DNA of 64,000 bases from G963675935 sp963675935 (GCA_963675935.2 CAXXPV010000003.1:186001-250000); one strand, 5' to 3'. Numbered from the stretch's first letter, positions 1-8,224 are shown. Translations and numbers: made by a program. Notes: generated from the letters alone by a model not told the origin.

Positions 1-996
1 TCGGCCGCTCTGCGCGAGCGACTGGGCGTAAGTCACGCGGTACTGCGCGTTGTCGGGTTCGAGGCGCGCGGCCTCGGCGGCCGCGGCCGCCGCCTTCGCG
101 TGTTGCTCCGTGGCTGCCAGCGTGCGGCTATGGAGCCAGTGGGCCCGCGCGTTGCCGGGTTCCAACACCAACGCCTGCTCCAGGTCGCGGCGGCTCAAGT
201 CGCTTCGGCTTTCGATCGTGTTTTCCGCCCGAAGCACGAACGGCTCCGCCGAAAGCGGTTCCAAAATAATCTGCGAAACCTTCATCGAAGGCTTGGCCGG
301 GTCGTCGCCGGCGTCGAAGGCGAACATCACGCCGCGCTCGGGATATGCCAATCCTAGCGTCTCGCCCAAGTCGTTGCGGATCGAAACGCCGCGAATCGCG
401 GACAGTCCGAGTTGCTTGGCCACGGCCTCGGCGGGAAATGTGCGGTCGAAGCGAATCACGATCGATGAGACCTTGCCGCCGGCATAATGCACCTCGACCC
501 GCTTGAACGGCTCGACGGAATAGAGCTGCACGAGATCGCCGCCGGCTTCCGTGCTATTTTTGGGCCGGCCCCAGGCTTTCTCGACGCCTTCCTTGGTGCT
601 TGTGCCCGGAATCACTCCCTTGAAACTCGCGGCCTCGATCGTCACGGGCGCGTCGTCTTGCGCCTCGGGAGTCGGACGCAACGCGTCGTCGGCCGGTTTT
701 GCCTTGGGTTGCTTGTCGATCGGCGCCGGCGTCGATGCCGCGTCCTTGGCGGGAACGGCCTTGGTGGAAGAATCCTTGCCGGCCGGCTCCGCAAGCGGCT
801 CGTGCCGTGCGGGAGTTTTCATGTCAACAGCCGGCTTCTTCGCTTCGGCTTTCGCCGAATCCTTGGCAACGGCCTTGTCCAGCGACTCACGAGTAACCAA
901 CGATGGAGACTGGTCGGCTGCACAAATCGCGACAGCCAATGCAACGAACACGGCTGCCGCCGAGAATACGGATACTGGACGGGATAGACACCGCAT
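1..996 (-). CDS. Secreted TPR-type protein, C-terminus beyond window
   Basis: Reading the minus strand from an ATG at 996, with AGGAGG-type RBS 6-9 bases upstream, gives an open frame that runs off the left edge after about 332 residues. It starts with a signal peptide (MRCLSRPVSV followed by an Ala/Val-rich core ending near ICAAD). A Lys/Ala/Pro-rich linker follows, then a globular part with the motif GVIPGTSTKEGVEKAWGRP, typical of planctomycete proteins that test a beta-lactamase-inhibitor-like fold. The visible end (DLEQALVLEPGNARAHWL, then a second similar unit) looks like TPR repeats. Function is unknown; an exported scaffold or processing protein is an inference. The gene is partial only because the window ends. 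Confidence 0.75.
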   Translation of the reverse strand, partial: MRCLSRPVSVFSAAAVFVALAVAICAADQSPSLVTRESLDKAVAKDSAKAEAKKPAVDMKTPARHEPLAEPAGKDSSTKAVPAKDAASTPAPIDKQPKAKPADDALRPTPEAQDDAPVTIEAASFKGVIPGTSTKEGVEKAWGRPKNSTEAGGDLVQLYSVEPFKRVEVHYAGGKVSSIVIRFDRTFPAEAVAKQLGLSAIRGVSIRNDLGETLGLAYPERGVMFAFDAGDDPAKPSMKVSQIILEPLSAEPFVLRAENTIESRSDLSRRDLEQALVLEPGNARAHWLHSRTLAATEQHAKAAAAAAEAARLEPDNAQYRVTYAQSLAQSGR

Positions 997-1213
997 CGCG
1001 TGTTCCTCCTTGAACCGCATCGGGGTAACCGGGGAATCCCGGGCCCTAACCAGCGGACCCTAACCAACGGGGGAGTCTACCCAAATGCCCCAGGCCACGT
1101 CCAGACGACTTTTTCCACTTTTTTATGCAATTTCCAAAAATCCCGTTGAATGTCATAATAGCCGGCCGTCCAACGGCCTCGTTGTTGCACACAAGTTGAC
1201 GGATAGTCGTCTT

Positions 1214-1741
1214 CTACAACAGCAGCACAATCGCCGTGATGACGACCCCAGCCGCCGCGATGCAAAGGCCACGGCGGAAAGGACTTGTGCCTTTCTGATA
1301 CATCCAGAACGACGATACCGCCAGGAAGGCGAGCAGGATGCCGAAGAGCATCGAGTACCAGTGCGTGATTTTCCCGCTCATGGTTTTGTGCAGGCCCACG
1401 AATTTCTGCAAAACCGGAGGCAGTTCCCGCGTGGTGTACGTGGCCATGCCCGTGGCTTTGTTGTAAGTGCCCTCCCGGAAATGCACCACGTCGCCTTCGG
1501 TTTTCTCGACCTTGAATCCCCTCATTTGGATCGCTTTGGCAAGCTCTTCCCCCTCGAGGCCGGGCGGCAGCTTCCGCTCGACCGAAACGTCGCGCATCAG
1601 GAAGCCGGTGTCTCGGTAGAGCAGGACGATCCCGCTGAGCGAGTAGACGAGGACCAAGCCGACGACGAAAAAGCCAACGTCGCGATGCAATGCCCTCATG
1701 TAGTAGCTGAACGACTTCTTCTTTTTCTCGGTTTGTTCCAC
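1214..1741 (-). CDS. PepSY-associated transmembrane protein
   Basis: 175 residues. A Lys-rich start (MEQTEKKKKSF) is followed by one membrane segment (about 24-42), a soluble PepSY-like middle with the sequence GFKVEKTEGDVVHF, and two C-terminal membrane segments (about 133-150 and 157-175). PepSY-TM proteins are often linked to iron-siderophore reduction or to peptidase inhibition; nothing here fixes which. The start is GTG at 1741, with AAGG eight bases upstream; an overlapping ATG frame upstream is a shadow. The gene is short compared with PiuB-like reductases (usually over 350 residues), so it represents the short single-PepSY form. Confidence 0.7.
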   Translation of the reverse strand: MEQTEKKKKSFSYYMRALHRDVGFFVVGLVLVYSLSGIVLLYRDTGFLMRDVSVERKLPPGLEGEELAKAIQMRGFKVEKTEGDVVHFREGTYNKATGMATYTTRELPPVLQKFVGLHKTMSGKITHWYSMLFGILLAFLAVSSFWMYQKGTSPFRRGLCIAAAGVVITAIVLLL

Positions 1742-1780
1742 GATAGCGACCTTTCATTGGTTGGAGTGCGTGTTTTGGTT

Positions 1781-1919
1781 CTCGTTCCCACGCTCCGCGT
1801 GGGAACGCACCCGTCCCGACGCTCCGCGTCGACGACGTGCGGTAAAATTGGATTTTTTCACAGTGTCAGGGACGCGGAGCGTCCCGGCAGTGCGTTCCCA
1901 CGCGGAGCGTGGGAACGAG
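1781..1919. repeat. Palindromic intergenic element, CTCCGCGTGGGAACG family
   Basis: The left arm (1781-1809, TCGTTCCCACGCTCCGCG...) and right arm (1890-1919) are inverted copies. They enclose a second inverted pair around GACGCTCCGCGTC / GACGCGGAGCGTC and an A/T-rich centre. A further left arm of the same family begins at 63966 at the far edge of the window. The element fills the gap between the PepSY gene and the aminotransferase gene. Confidence 0.85.
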
Positions 1920-1930
1920 GATGTCTCTAT

Positions 1931-3046
1931 CTAACGTTGGCGGGCCAGTTTGCGCAGCGCCTCGATGCCCCGTTCGATGGTCGAGTCGGCCGCCGCGTAG
2001 GAAATGCGGAAATGCGTGTCGCGGCGGCTGAACACGTTGCCGGGAATAATCAGCAGTTGATATTTTTCGATCGCGCGGGTGACGAACTCCGTGGCCGTGC
2101 CCCAGGGCGCCTTGGGAAAGGCGTAAAATGCCCCGGCCGGCCGAACCATCTCATAATCGTCGGCCAGCCCGGCTACGATCATGTCGCGCTTGCGGCGATA
2201 GGCGTCGATCTGTTCGGTCATGTCGCAGTCCAAGGCGACCGCGCCGGCCCATTGCGCCGGCTGCGGGGCGCACACGAAACTATACTGCTGCAACTTGATC
2301 ATCTCGTGAATGACGGCCGACGGACCATGCGCGTAGCCCAACCGCCAGCCGGGTATCGCATACGTCTTGCTGAACCCGTCGATCACCAGCGTTTGCGGAT
2401 TGTACTCGGCCGGCGAAACGAACGGCCCATCGTAGCAAAACGCCCGATAAATCTCGTCGCTAATCAAAACGATATTGTGCCGCGCGGCCAATTCGGCCAG
2501 TCCGCGAACCACGTCGTCGCCGGCCACCGCGCCGGTCGGATTGACCGGATTGTTGAAGATGATTGCCTTCGTCCGCGGCGTGATGGCCGCTTCCACGCGG
2601 TTGAGGTCGATCCTGAAGTCGGGATAGGTATCGACCTGCACGGCCCGGCCGCCGATCACTTTGGCCAACGCATCGTACATCACGAAACAGGGATCGAAAA
2701 CGATGACCTCTTCGCCGGGATTGACCAGCGCCAGCAGGGCCAGCATCAGCGCGCCGCTGGTGCCGGAAGTCACAAAAACCTCGCGGTCGTCGTGGCCGAA
2801 TTGCAGGTCGATCCTTGATTGGAGTTTTTCACGCAGCACGGGCATGCCCTGCGTCAGGGCGTAGCCGTTTTTCCGGCTTTCGATGGCCTCGATGGCCGCG
2901 CGGCGGACCGGTTCGGGCACGTCGAAATCGGGTTGCCCGATCGACAGGTTGATGGGGTCTTTCAGTTTCGCGCCGAGGTCGAACACCTTGCGGATGCCCG
3001 AGGCGTCGAACAGTCGCGTACGGTCGGCAAGCCAATGGGAGGACAT
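1931..3046 (-). CDS. Class I/II pyridoxal-phosphate aminotransferase
   Basis: 371 residues, the usual length for fold-type I aspartate/aromatic aminotransferases. The substrate-binding N-terminus LSIGQPDFDVP lies at 34-44, NNPVNPTG at 165-172, the PLP-ring Asp in SDEIY (D197), the Schiff-base lysine in DGFSKTY (K227), and the phosphate-binding Arg in GWRLGY (R235). It would transfer amino groups between an amino acid and a 2-oxo acid in the cytoplasm. Specificity (Asp, aromatic or Ala) cannot be read from these motifs. The region upstream (3047-3180) holds a GGTCTTGGG-type microrepeat and no gene. Confidence 0.9.
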   Translation of the reverse strand: MSSHWLADRTRLFDASGIRKVFDLGAKLKDPINLSIGQPDFDVPEPVRRAAIEAIESRKNGYALTQGMPVLREKLQSRIDLQFGHDDREVFVTSGTSGALMLALLALVNPGEEVIVFDPCFVMYDALAKVIGGRAVQVDTYPDFRIDLNRVEAAITPRTKAIIFNNPVNPTGAVAGDDVVRGLAELAARHNIVLISDEIYRAFCYDGPFVSPAEYNPQTLVIDGFSKTYAIPGWRLGYAHGPSAVIHEMIKLQQYSFVCAPQPAQWAGAVALDCDMTEQIDAYRRKRDMIVAGLADDYEMVRPAGAFYAFPKAPWGTATEFVTRAIEKYQLLIIPGNVFSRRDTHFRISYAAADSTIERGIEALRKLARQR

Positions 3047-3183
3047 GGGGTCTTAGGTCTTGGGGCTTGGGTCTTGGGTCTTGGGCGTGAAAAGTGTGAA
3101 GATTGAAAGCCGCTTGCGGTTTCGCACTCTCCACTCTCCACACTCCACACATTCACTAGCCACTAGCCAGTTTCCCCCCTATT

Positions 3184-4509
3184 TTACCCCAAGCCCGCCT
3201 CGCGGTCGAGGACCGCCGAAAGCGGCTCGTCGCCCCGGCTCAAAACCCCGATCAGCCGCGTGACAGTCATCAGGGCGTCGGGCATCGGCAGCCCGGCCTC
3301 GACGTGCCACACTCGGCCGCTTGGGCCACCGCCAAGCGCAGCGACATGCTCGATCATGGCAGCGGCCATATCGGCCCGGCGAGGGCTGCATGTTGCCGCC
3401 CGAATCCCGCGCTGCCGCAAACGCTCGGCGACCATCGGCGAGGTTTCGGTTTCAAGCACGACTGACGTTGGGCGAATGTGCGAGGCCAACAGCAGCAACA
3501 GCCGCTCGGGCGGAATCGCATGGCCTTGTTCGTCGATCGCGCGGCACGCCTCGCCGTCGCCGTCGATGCAGACGGCCAGATGGGCCGCGTCATCGCGAAT
3601 CTGGCGGGGCAGATCGCCTCGCACGCTCCGACAGGGAATGATTTCGCACTCGACCGCGGAAGCGAGTTTTCGCAAATAATCGACAAACGGACGCGACGCC
3701 GAATCGACCACCACGCGCAACGGGCGCATCGCGTGATAATACTGCGACACCTGGGCCAAGTATGCCTCTTCGGCCTGGAAACGCTTCAGGGAGCCGTACA
3801 CTCGCGGCACAAGGGGGACAGTCCCATTTTCGCGGCGATCATGCGATTTCCCATCGGAATGCATTTCTCGCCGCGAAAATTGGGACAGTCCCCCGGCACT
3901 GGCTTCGTACCGTTCGATCATCGGTTCCAGCGAGCCGCCCAACGAAAGCGGGCGTGCGCCGGCGGCCCAAAACTTCAGGCCAACGGTGTGTGACTCGCCG
4001 CCGGGATTGCCCACCAGCAGACCGCCGGACGCTTCGAGCCGCCGGACGGCGAAGGCCAAACACGCGGCGGTCGCCGGCCCGATGTCGATGACATTGCAGC
4101 CGGTCGAGCGAAGTCCTTCGGCGGCCGCGGCCACGAGTTCGGCGCTCAAGGGGCGTCCGTCGCCGGCCAATACAACCGCTTGCATTTTCGTGGTTTCTTC
4201 ACGGTCCACGATCACTGCCCCGAACGCGGCGGCGACTTTTTGCGCAATCGCCGGCGTCAAGTCGTTCAGGTAGACGCCGCCGGCACCTTCGTCGTGAAAC
4301 AACGCCCGAGGCCGCCCACGCCAATCGGTTTCCGCGATGCGCTCGACTAGATGCGGCGACAGAGAGCCGGTGTCGCCGCGGCGCGAACACTGCCGGCACG
4401 CCGGATAGAACGCCGCCAACCGGCCGAGATGCACCGCGCGGGAGATCGGGTGTTTCTCGCCGGGGCAGAGATAGTCGTTGCCGGGCGACTGATGGGATTC
4501 CACATTCAC
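3184..4509 (-). CDS. Phosphohexomutase-like protein with zinc-binding head; carries in-frame palindrome
   Basis: 441 residues if it starts at the GTG at 4509, which overlaps the upstream stop as GTGA. Residues 15-41 hold C15, H20, C38 and C41, a possible zinc site not found in ordinary phosphomannomutases. The middle keeps the phosphohexomutase layout (MQAVVLAGDGRPLSAELV, then CNVIDIGPATAA). However, the catalytic Ser-His-Asn loop (TASHNP in active enzymes) reads VGNPGGESHTVG, and the metal loop reads DGDGEACR. Sugar-phosphate mutase activity is therefore doubtful; a regulatory or altered-substrate role is possible. A palindrome at 3813-3894 is translated in-frame inside the protein. It is the last gene of an overlapping run with the two genes at 4506-5344. 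Confidence 0.7.
   Translation of the reverse strand: MNVESHQSPGNDYLCPGEKHPISRAVHLGRLAAFYPACRQCSRRGDTGSLSPHLVERIAETDWRGRPRALFHDEGAGGVYLNDLTPAIAQKVAAAFGAVIVDREETTKMQAVVLAGDGRPLSAELVAAAAEGLRSTGCNVIDIGPATAACLAFAVRRLEASGGLLVGNPGGESHTVGLKFWAAGARPLSLGGSLEPMIERYEASAGGLSQFSRREMHSDGKSHDRRENGTVPLVPRVYGSLKRFQAEEAYLAQVSQYYHAMRPLRVVVDSASRPFVDYLRKLASAVECEIIPCRSVRGDLPRQIRDDAAHLAVCIDGDGEACRAIDEQGHAIPPERLLLLLASHIRPTSVVLETETSPMVAERLRQRGIRAATCSPRRADMAAAMIEHVAALGGGPSGRVWHVEAGLPMPDALMTVTRLIGVLSRGDEPLSAVLDREAGLG
3813..3894. repeat. GGGGGACAGTCCC palindrome inside a coding region
   Basis: The arms 3813-3837 and 3869-3894 are inverted copies (GGGGGACAGTCCCATTTTCG and its complement) around a 31-base loop. Read on the coding minus strand the element gives the peptide GLSQFSRREM...DRRENGTVPLV with no stop. 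A shorter relative sits inside blaR1 at 17456-17500 and is read in the same frame (KNGTVPLA). Confidence 0.9.
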
Positions 4510-5105
4510 GATCCGTCGGTTTCCGCTTCGTTCCACGCGCGAGCCAGCAAGTCGGCCACGCCGATTTCGCCGGCCCAATGTTCGAGATATTTCCGATCGA
4601 GCGAGCGGCGGTTGACTTTTATTACCTCGACCACGTCGCTCCATTGGTGATCCGAGATTTCGTCGCCGAGACGATACCATTCCAACTTGGCGAGGATCAC
4701 ATCTTCCGGCGATGCGATAGACACTCGAAGGCTGGAATCCTCATCGAATAAGCTGTCTTCTCGAATGCGATCCAGCAACTGTCTGTCGTAAGCCCGACCT
4801 TTCACAGCAAAAATATCGACCTTAAAGCATGTCGCCGCATGAATCACATTGAAGCAAGATTTGCGGGCAATCGCATCCAAGATCATTCGTTCGTCGACAT
4901 AAAAGTCGCCTCGAATCGCTTTCGCAAATGGAGCGACGTGCGACGGAGCGAGTTCGGCAACCAAATCCACATCGGCGGTTGAACGATATGTTCCATAAAA
5001 CGTGCTGGCAACAGATCCGCAAACGTAATAGCGGACGCCAAGCCGTTTCAATTCGGCAACCACCGGAGTCAACACCTCAAGAATATCGGGAGAAGGCATG
5101 TTCAT
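4506..5105 (-). CDS. Nucleotidyltransferase-fold protein (DUF6036/AbiEii-like)
   Basis: 199 residues. The N-terminal half has the minimal nucleotidyltransferase signature: a Gly-Ser pair in YYVCGSVAS, followed by the metal-binding D-x-D in TADVDLV (about residues 44-47), and a later third acidic strand (FKVDIFAV). The C-terminus (PEDVILAKLEWYRLG) matches the helical end of DUF6036-type proteins, which often sit in toxin-antitoxin or defence-like pairs. The start overlaps the stop of the 80-residue gene upstream (ATGA at 5102-5105), and its own stop overlaps the phosphohexomutase-like start, so the three are translationally coupled. Target of nucleotidyl transfer is unknown. Confidence 0.75.
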   Translation of the reverse strand: MNMPSPDILEVLTPVVAELKRLGVRYYVCGSVASTFYGTYRSTADVDLVAELAPSHVAPFAKAIRGDFYVDERMILDAIARKSCFNVIHAATCFKVDIFAVKGRAYDRQLLDRIREDSLFDEDSSLRVSIASPEDVILAKLEWYRLGDEISDHQWSDVVEVIKVNRRSLDRKYLEHWAGEIGVADLLARAWNEAETDGS

Positions 5106-5344
5106 TTTTCTTCCAAGTAGCGACGAAACCGCGCCGCCAAGTCTTTGCCATAGGCATGTTCAGCCCACAACAAATCGACTTCACGAGTGTTTAGCGAGGG
5201 ATTGGCCCTGGCGATAGCCCGCCGCGAAAGCCCGATGGTCAAAGCAATATGCGACCGCAATTTGGCGATTCTTTGCGAGCCGGTCATTTGCCGCACCAAC
5301 TCGATTTGCACTCGCTCGGCGTCGGGATGGGTGTCGGAAAGCAT
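5102..5344 (-). CDS. Small helical protein coupled to nucleotidyltransferase
   Basis: 80 residues starting MLSDTHPDAERVQI. The start at 5344 is chosen because AGGAG lies nine bases upstream; an ATG eleven codons earlier has no RBS. The sequence is mostly helical with two basic patches (SQRIAKLRSHIALTIG and FRRYLEEK) and no recognisable domain. Overlap with the nucleotidyltransferase start suggests the two products act together, perhaps as an antitoxin or partner. It does not show the HEPN Rx4-6H motif, so it is not a classic HEPN/MNT pair. Confidence 0.6.
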   Translation of the reverse strand: MLSDTHPDAERVQIELVRQMTGSQRIAKLRSHIALTIGLSRRAIARANPSLNTREVDLLWAEHAYGKDLAARFRRYLEEK

Positions 5345-5445
5345 GGAAAAATTCTCCTGGGAACCGTCGGCCCGCACGTTTTACACACGTAGAAAAGCGG
5401 CGATGGCCCCTCTGCCTGGCCGGCACGCTTACACGCCGCGGGAAC

Positions 5446-5475
5446 GCGGCGAACAAGTTCGCCGGCTAAACGAAG
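5446..5475. repeat. Single arm of GTTTAGCCGGCGAACTTG family
   Basis: The bases GCGGCGAACAAGTTCGCCGG followed by CTAAAC form one arm of the palindromic family seen complete at 16089, 31647, 40457 and 52265. The opposite arm is degenerate (around 5420-5440). Confidence 0.7.
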
Positions 5476-5491
5476 TCAAGATTTTCTAAAA

Positions 5492-5716
5492 TTAGTGATG
5501 CAAACCGCAATTCGATCCGCAGCAGTGCGACGAGCCGCAAACGTCGCGGGCGGGGCAAGCCGCCGAGCCGCCGCCGGCCACGTGGCCCGAGGTCGCGCTC
5601 ATGCGCCGTTCAAGCCGCCGCTTCCCGCACTTCGGGCACACCGGCTTCTCGTCGCCGCGAACCAATTCCTCGAACTCCCGGCCGCAATCCAAACACGCAT
5701 ACTCGTAAATCGGCAT
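5492..5716 (-). CDS. FmdB-family zinc ribbon protein
   Basis: 74 residues beginning MPIYEYACLDCGREFEELV, the hallmark start of the FmdB (CxxC_CXXC_SSSS) family. Zinc ligands are CLDC and CPKC about 18 residues apart. The family is proposed to be regulatory but is not biochemically settled. The C-terminal tail is unusually rich in Cys and His (CGSSHCCGSNCGLHH), which may be a second metal site. AGGAG lies at a normal distance before the ATG. Confidence 0.85.
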   Translation of the reverse strand: MPIYEYACLDCGREFEELVRGDEKPVCPKCGKRRLERRMSATSGHVAGGGSAACPARDVCGSSHCCGSNCGLHH

Positions 5717-5802
5717 TCGATCGATCTCCTGGGTGTGTTCCTAGCATACTCGGTTTGTGGAAACGGTAGAATAGCGGGAGGCGGAGATTGGCGGCCAACC
5801 CG

Positions 5803-5816
5803 TGAACGGTTGCGTT
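5803..5816. repeat. Single arm of GTAACCGTTCACGGG family
   Basis: The bases CCCGTGAACGGTTGCG just downstream of the RelE gene match the right arm of the element whose complete copy, with target duplication, is at 57401-57524. The partner arm here is degraded. Confidence 0.55.
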
Positions 5817-6098
5817 CTACTTGTAGGCGTCCTTCCGATTCTCCACCGTCAGGATATGGACGATTCGCTGTTGCGGGTCAATTCCGTAGAAGAGGCGAAA
5901 CTGGCCCAGACGGTATCGCCAAGTCTCGGGTTCGTAGTCGCGCAGCTTCTTGATATTCTGGCCGACGTAGGGCTGTGACCGCAACTGGGGGTAGACGCGC
6001 CGTTTGAGCCGGCTTTCCACGGATGACTGCTGTGGACCATCGAGCTTCCGCAGGCTCCGCCGAAACTCGTCGGTCTCGAAAATGCGAAAATCAGTCAA
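5817..6098 (-). CDS. RelE/ParE-type toxin
   Basis: 93 residues with the RelE/ParE fold order: FRRSLRKLDG helix, then YVGQNIKKLRDYEP, then the beta-strand core WRYRLGQFRLFYGID and the C-terminal strand IVHILTVENRKDAYK. Family members either cleave mRNA on the ribosome or poison gyrase; conserved basic residues (R in the WRYRLG strand and RKDAY) are present. The start overlaps the stop of the upstream RHH antitoxin by eight bases, the usual antitoxin-toxin order. Confidence 0.88.
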   Translation of the reverse strand: MTDFRIFETDEFRRSLRKLDGPQQSSVESRLKRRVYPQLRSQPYVGQNIKKLRDYEPETWRYRLGQFRLFYGIDPQQRIVHILTVENRKDAYK

Positions 6099-6333
6099 CG
6101 AAACGCCCTCGCTTAGAGCGTACGTCGGTCTGGCCGCGGCGGATGCTGCGGTTCAAGGCGGGGTTGTTGCGTATCTCCGCCATCTCCGATTCGTCGGCCA
6201 ACTCGCTCTCTTCAATGAAACGCTTGGCGGCCGTTTCGATGAAGTTGGAAAGCGGCCGGTTGTCGCTCTCCGCCCAGTGGCGAAAGAGTTGATAATCTTC
6301 GTCGCTCAGCCGCAGGGTCACGGTCTTGGACAT
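6091..6333 (-). CDS. Ribbon-helix-helix antitoxin
   Basis: 80 residues from the ATG at 6333 (MSKTVTLRLSDEDYQLFRHW), preceded by GAGG. The N-terminal strand TVTLRLS and the helix pair that follows are a MetJ/Arc-type DNA-binding unit; the acidic/basic C-terminal tail would wrap the toxin. As in other RelBE-like modules it probably represses its own promoter. An ATG eleven codons further up is in-frame but lacks an RBS. Confidence 0.82.
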   Translation of the reverse strand: MSKTVTLRLSDEDYQLFRHWAESDNRPLSNFIETAAKRFIEESELADESEMAEIRNNPALNRSIRRGQTDVRSKRGRFVD

Positions 6334-6415
6334 GAAACGCCTCGCATTCTCTTGACACGTATACAATACAATAGAACACGTTTGCTGTCAAGCGAAAGCC
6401 GACTCCATCTCTGGC

Positions 6416-6807
6416 GTGTGCGGCCGTTTTTTCTGGCAAGATCGGTCATTCTGATCGCAGCGAAGAATCTCGCCCGCGCCGCGAGAAAAACGAGATTCTT
6501 CGCTGCGCTCAGAATGACGGAATTGCTGCGCTCAGAATGACGGAATTGCTGCGCTCAGAATGACGGAATTGCTGCGCTCAGAATGACGGAATTGCTGCGC
6601 TCAGAATGACGGAATTGCTGCGCTCAGAATGACGGAATTGCTGCGCTCAGAATGACGGAATTGCTGCGCTCAGAATGACGGAATTGCTGCGCTCAGAATG
6701 ACGGAATTGCTGCGCTCAGAATGACGGAATTGCTGCGCTCAGAATGACGGAATTGCTGCGCTCAGAATGACGGAATTGCCTATCTGCCAGAAAATATGGC
6801 CGCACGC
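6416..6807. mobile_element. GTGTGCGGCC-TIR MITE with 11-fold 23-bp tandem expansion
   Basis: Terminal inverted repeats GTGTGCGGCC (6416) and GGCCGCACGC (6798-6807) enclose the CATTCTGA...GCAGCGAAGAATC palindrome. The nine bases ATCTCTGGC occur at 6407-6415 and again at 6808-6816, a target-site duplication. Between the inner palindrome and the right terminus, the 23-base unit GAATTGCTGCGCTCAGAATG+ACG is repeated 11 times without spacers (6520-6772). Unexpanded relatives are at 40268-40406 and 57810-57948. No protein gene is visible between the antitoxin gene and 6904. Confidence 0.92.
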
Positions 6808-6903
6808 ATCTCTGGCATCCCTATTGACGGTCAGGATAATAATGTAACGAAGCCGAACGATTTTCCGTTGCGATAAACGCCCGCTTATTGTACACTCCCC
6901 GGC

Positions 6904-8163
6904 ATGAATATCCTGGTCTTCCCATGCGGTTCGGAAATCGGTCTTGAAATCCGCCGGGCTTTCGAGGGCGTCCGGGGCGTCTCGCTGCTGGGCGGCTCGT
7001 CGGTGCCCGATCATGGACGTTTCGTTTTTTCGCACTACCGCGAAGACTTTCCACGTGTCGATGAGCCGGATTTTCTCGACCGGTTCAACGCCATTCTCGG
7101 CCGGGAAAGCGTCGATCTCGTCTTTCCGACCCACGACAGCGTCATTCTGAAGCTGGCCGAGAACCAAGACCGGTTGCGATGTCCGGTGATTGGATCGCCT
7201 GTGGAAACCTGCCGCATCACGCGGTCGAAAGCGGCCACGTATCGGCATTTCGAGGGCGTCGTGCCCACGCCGGCGGTTTATGCCTCGGCCGATGACGCGC
7301 GGCTGCCCGCCTTTCTCAAGCCGGATGTCGGTCAAGGCTCGAAGGGCACGCACGTCGCCCGCGATCGCCGGGAAATCGAGTTTTACACCCGTGAGACACC
7401 CGGCCTGTTGATCCTCGAATATCTGCCCGGCGAGGAATACACGGTCGATTGCTTCACCGACCGGCGAGGCAAGCTTTTGTTCGCTGGTCCGCGGCGCCGC
7501 AGTCGGATATTGAACGGAATCAGCGTGGGTACGCAAAACGTCGAGGGCCGTGAGTTCCTCGAGATGGCCCAAAAGATCAACGCCCGGCTTGCCTTCGACG
7601 GCGCTTGGTTCTTCCAAGTGAAGCGGTCGGCTGCCGGCGTGTTGACGCTGATGGAGGTGGCGCCGCGGGTCGGCGGTTCGTCCGGCCTCCATCGGGCGAT
7701 GGGCGTAAACTTGCCCGTGCTGAGCTACTACAACGCCCTGGGTCTCCCGGTGGCCGTCCACTGTAACCGGTTTGACGTGGAAATGGACCGCGCTTGGTCG
7801 AACCGCTATCGGCTGGGGATCGACTACGACCGGGTTTATCTCGACTTTGACGACTGCCTCTGCATCGAGGGCCGGTTAAATCCGAACGTCGTCCGCTTCG
7901 TCGTCCAGGCGATCAACCGGGGGAAGCGGGTCTGCCTGTTGTCGCGTCACCGAGACGGCCCGCTGGCCGACAAACTCAAAAAGCTGCGAGTTGCCGACCT
8001 GTTCGACGAGGTGCATCAGATCGGCGACGGGCAGTCGAAGGCCGATTTCGTCGGGCCAGGCTCGATTTTCATCGACGATTCGTTCGCCGAACGCCTGGAA
8101 GTGGGCCGAAAGGGCATTCCGGTGTTCGCGGTCGATGCGGTCGAGGCGTTGTTGGACGAGTAG
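6904..8163 (+). CDS. ATP-grasp / HAD-like fusion enzyme
   Basis: 419 residues. Residues 1-110 form a pre-ATP-grasp Rossmann-like domain (MNILVFPCGSEIGLEI). 110-275 is the ATP-grasp domain of the CarB-like type: PAFLKPDVGQGSKGTHVA, the adenine-loop LLILEYLPGEEYTVD, and the metal ligands in LTLMEVAPRVGGSSG. The last 120 residues are HAD-like (VYLDFDDCLCIEGRLN with D-x-D, and a late acidic loop IFIDDSF). ATP-grasp enzymes ligate a carboxylate to an amine; HAD domains hydrolyse phosphates. With DegT and GT2 genes downstream it probably modifies a surface sugar or peptide-like substituent. The operon is now split by an IS. Confidence 0.82.
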   Translation: MNILVFPCGSEIGLEIRRAFEGVRGVSLLGGSSVPDHGRFVFSHYREDFPRVDEPDFLDRFNAILGRESVDLVFPTHDSVILKLAENQDRLRCPVIGSPVETCRITRSKAATYRHFEGVVPTPAVYASADDARLPAFLKPDVGQGSKGTHVARDRREIEFYTRETPGLLILEYLPGEEYTVDCFTDRRGKLLFAGPRRRSRILNGISVGTQNVEGREFLEMAQKINARLAFDGAWFFQVKRSAAGVLTLMEVAPRVGGSSGLHRAMGVNLPVLSYYNALGLPVAVHCNRFDVEMDRAWSNRYRLGIDYDRVYLDFDDCLCIEGRLNPNVVRFVVQAINRGKRVCLLSRHRDGPLADKLKKLRVADLFDEVHQIGDGQSKADFVGPGSIFIDDSFAERLEVGRKGIPVFAVDAVEALLDE

Positions 8164-8188
8164 GTCCCGTCTGCCGGACGGGGCTTCG

Positions 8189-8197
8189 GCTGTGCCA
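8189..8197. repeat. Left 9-bp target duplication of the IS
   Basis: GCTGTGCCA at 8189-8197 is repeated exactly at 9927-9935, directly abutting the two IS termini. It proves insertion by transposition and allows the empty site to be reconstructed. Confidence 0.95.
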
Positions 8198-8224
8198 GGG
8201 TGCAAGTTGCACTTTGCGTATTGT

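Noticed and set aside
1085..2818. Plus-strand frame of 577 codons
   Set aside because: Antisense shadow of the aminotransferase and PepSY genes, running through an intergenic palindrome.
4506..5344. HEPN/MNT toxin-antitoxin pair
   Set aside because: The nucleotidyltransferase part fits, but the small partner lacks the HEPN Rx4-6H motif, so the pair is described without that name.
6520..6772. Possible CRISPR array (11 short repeats)
   Set aside because: The 23-base units are contiguous, without spacers, and derive from the neighbouring MITE arm; no cas genes are present.
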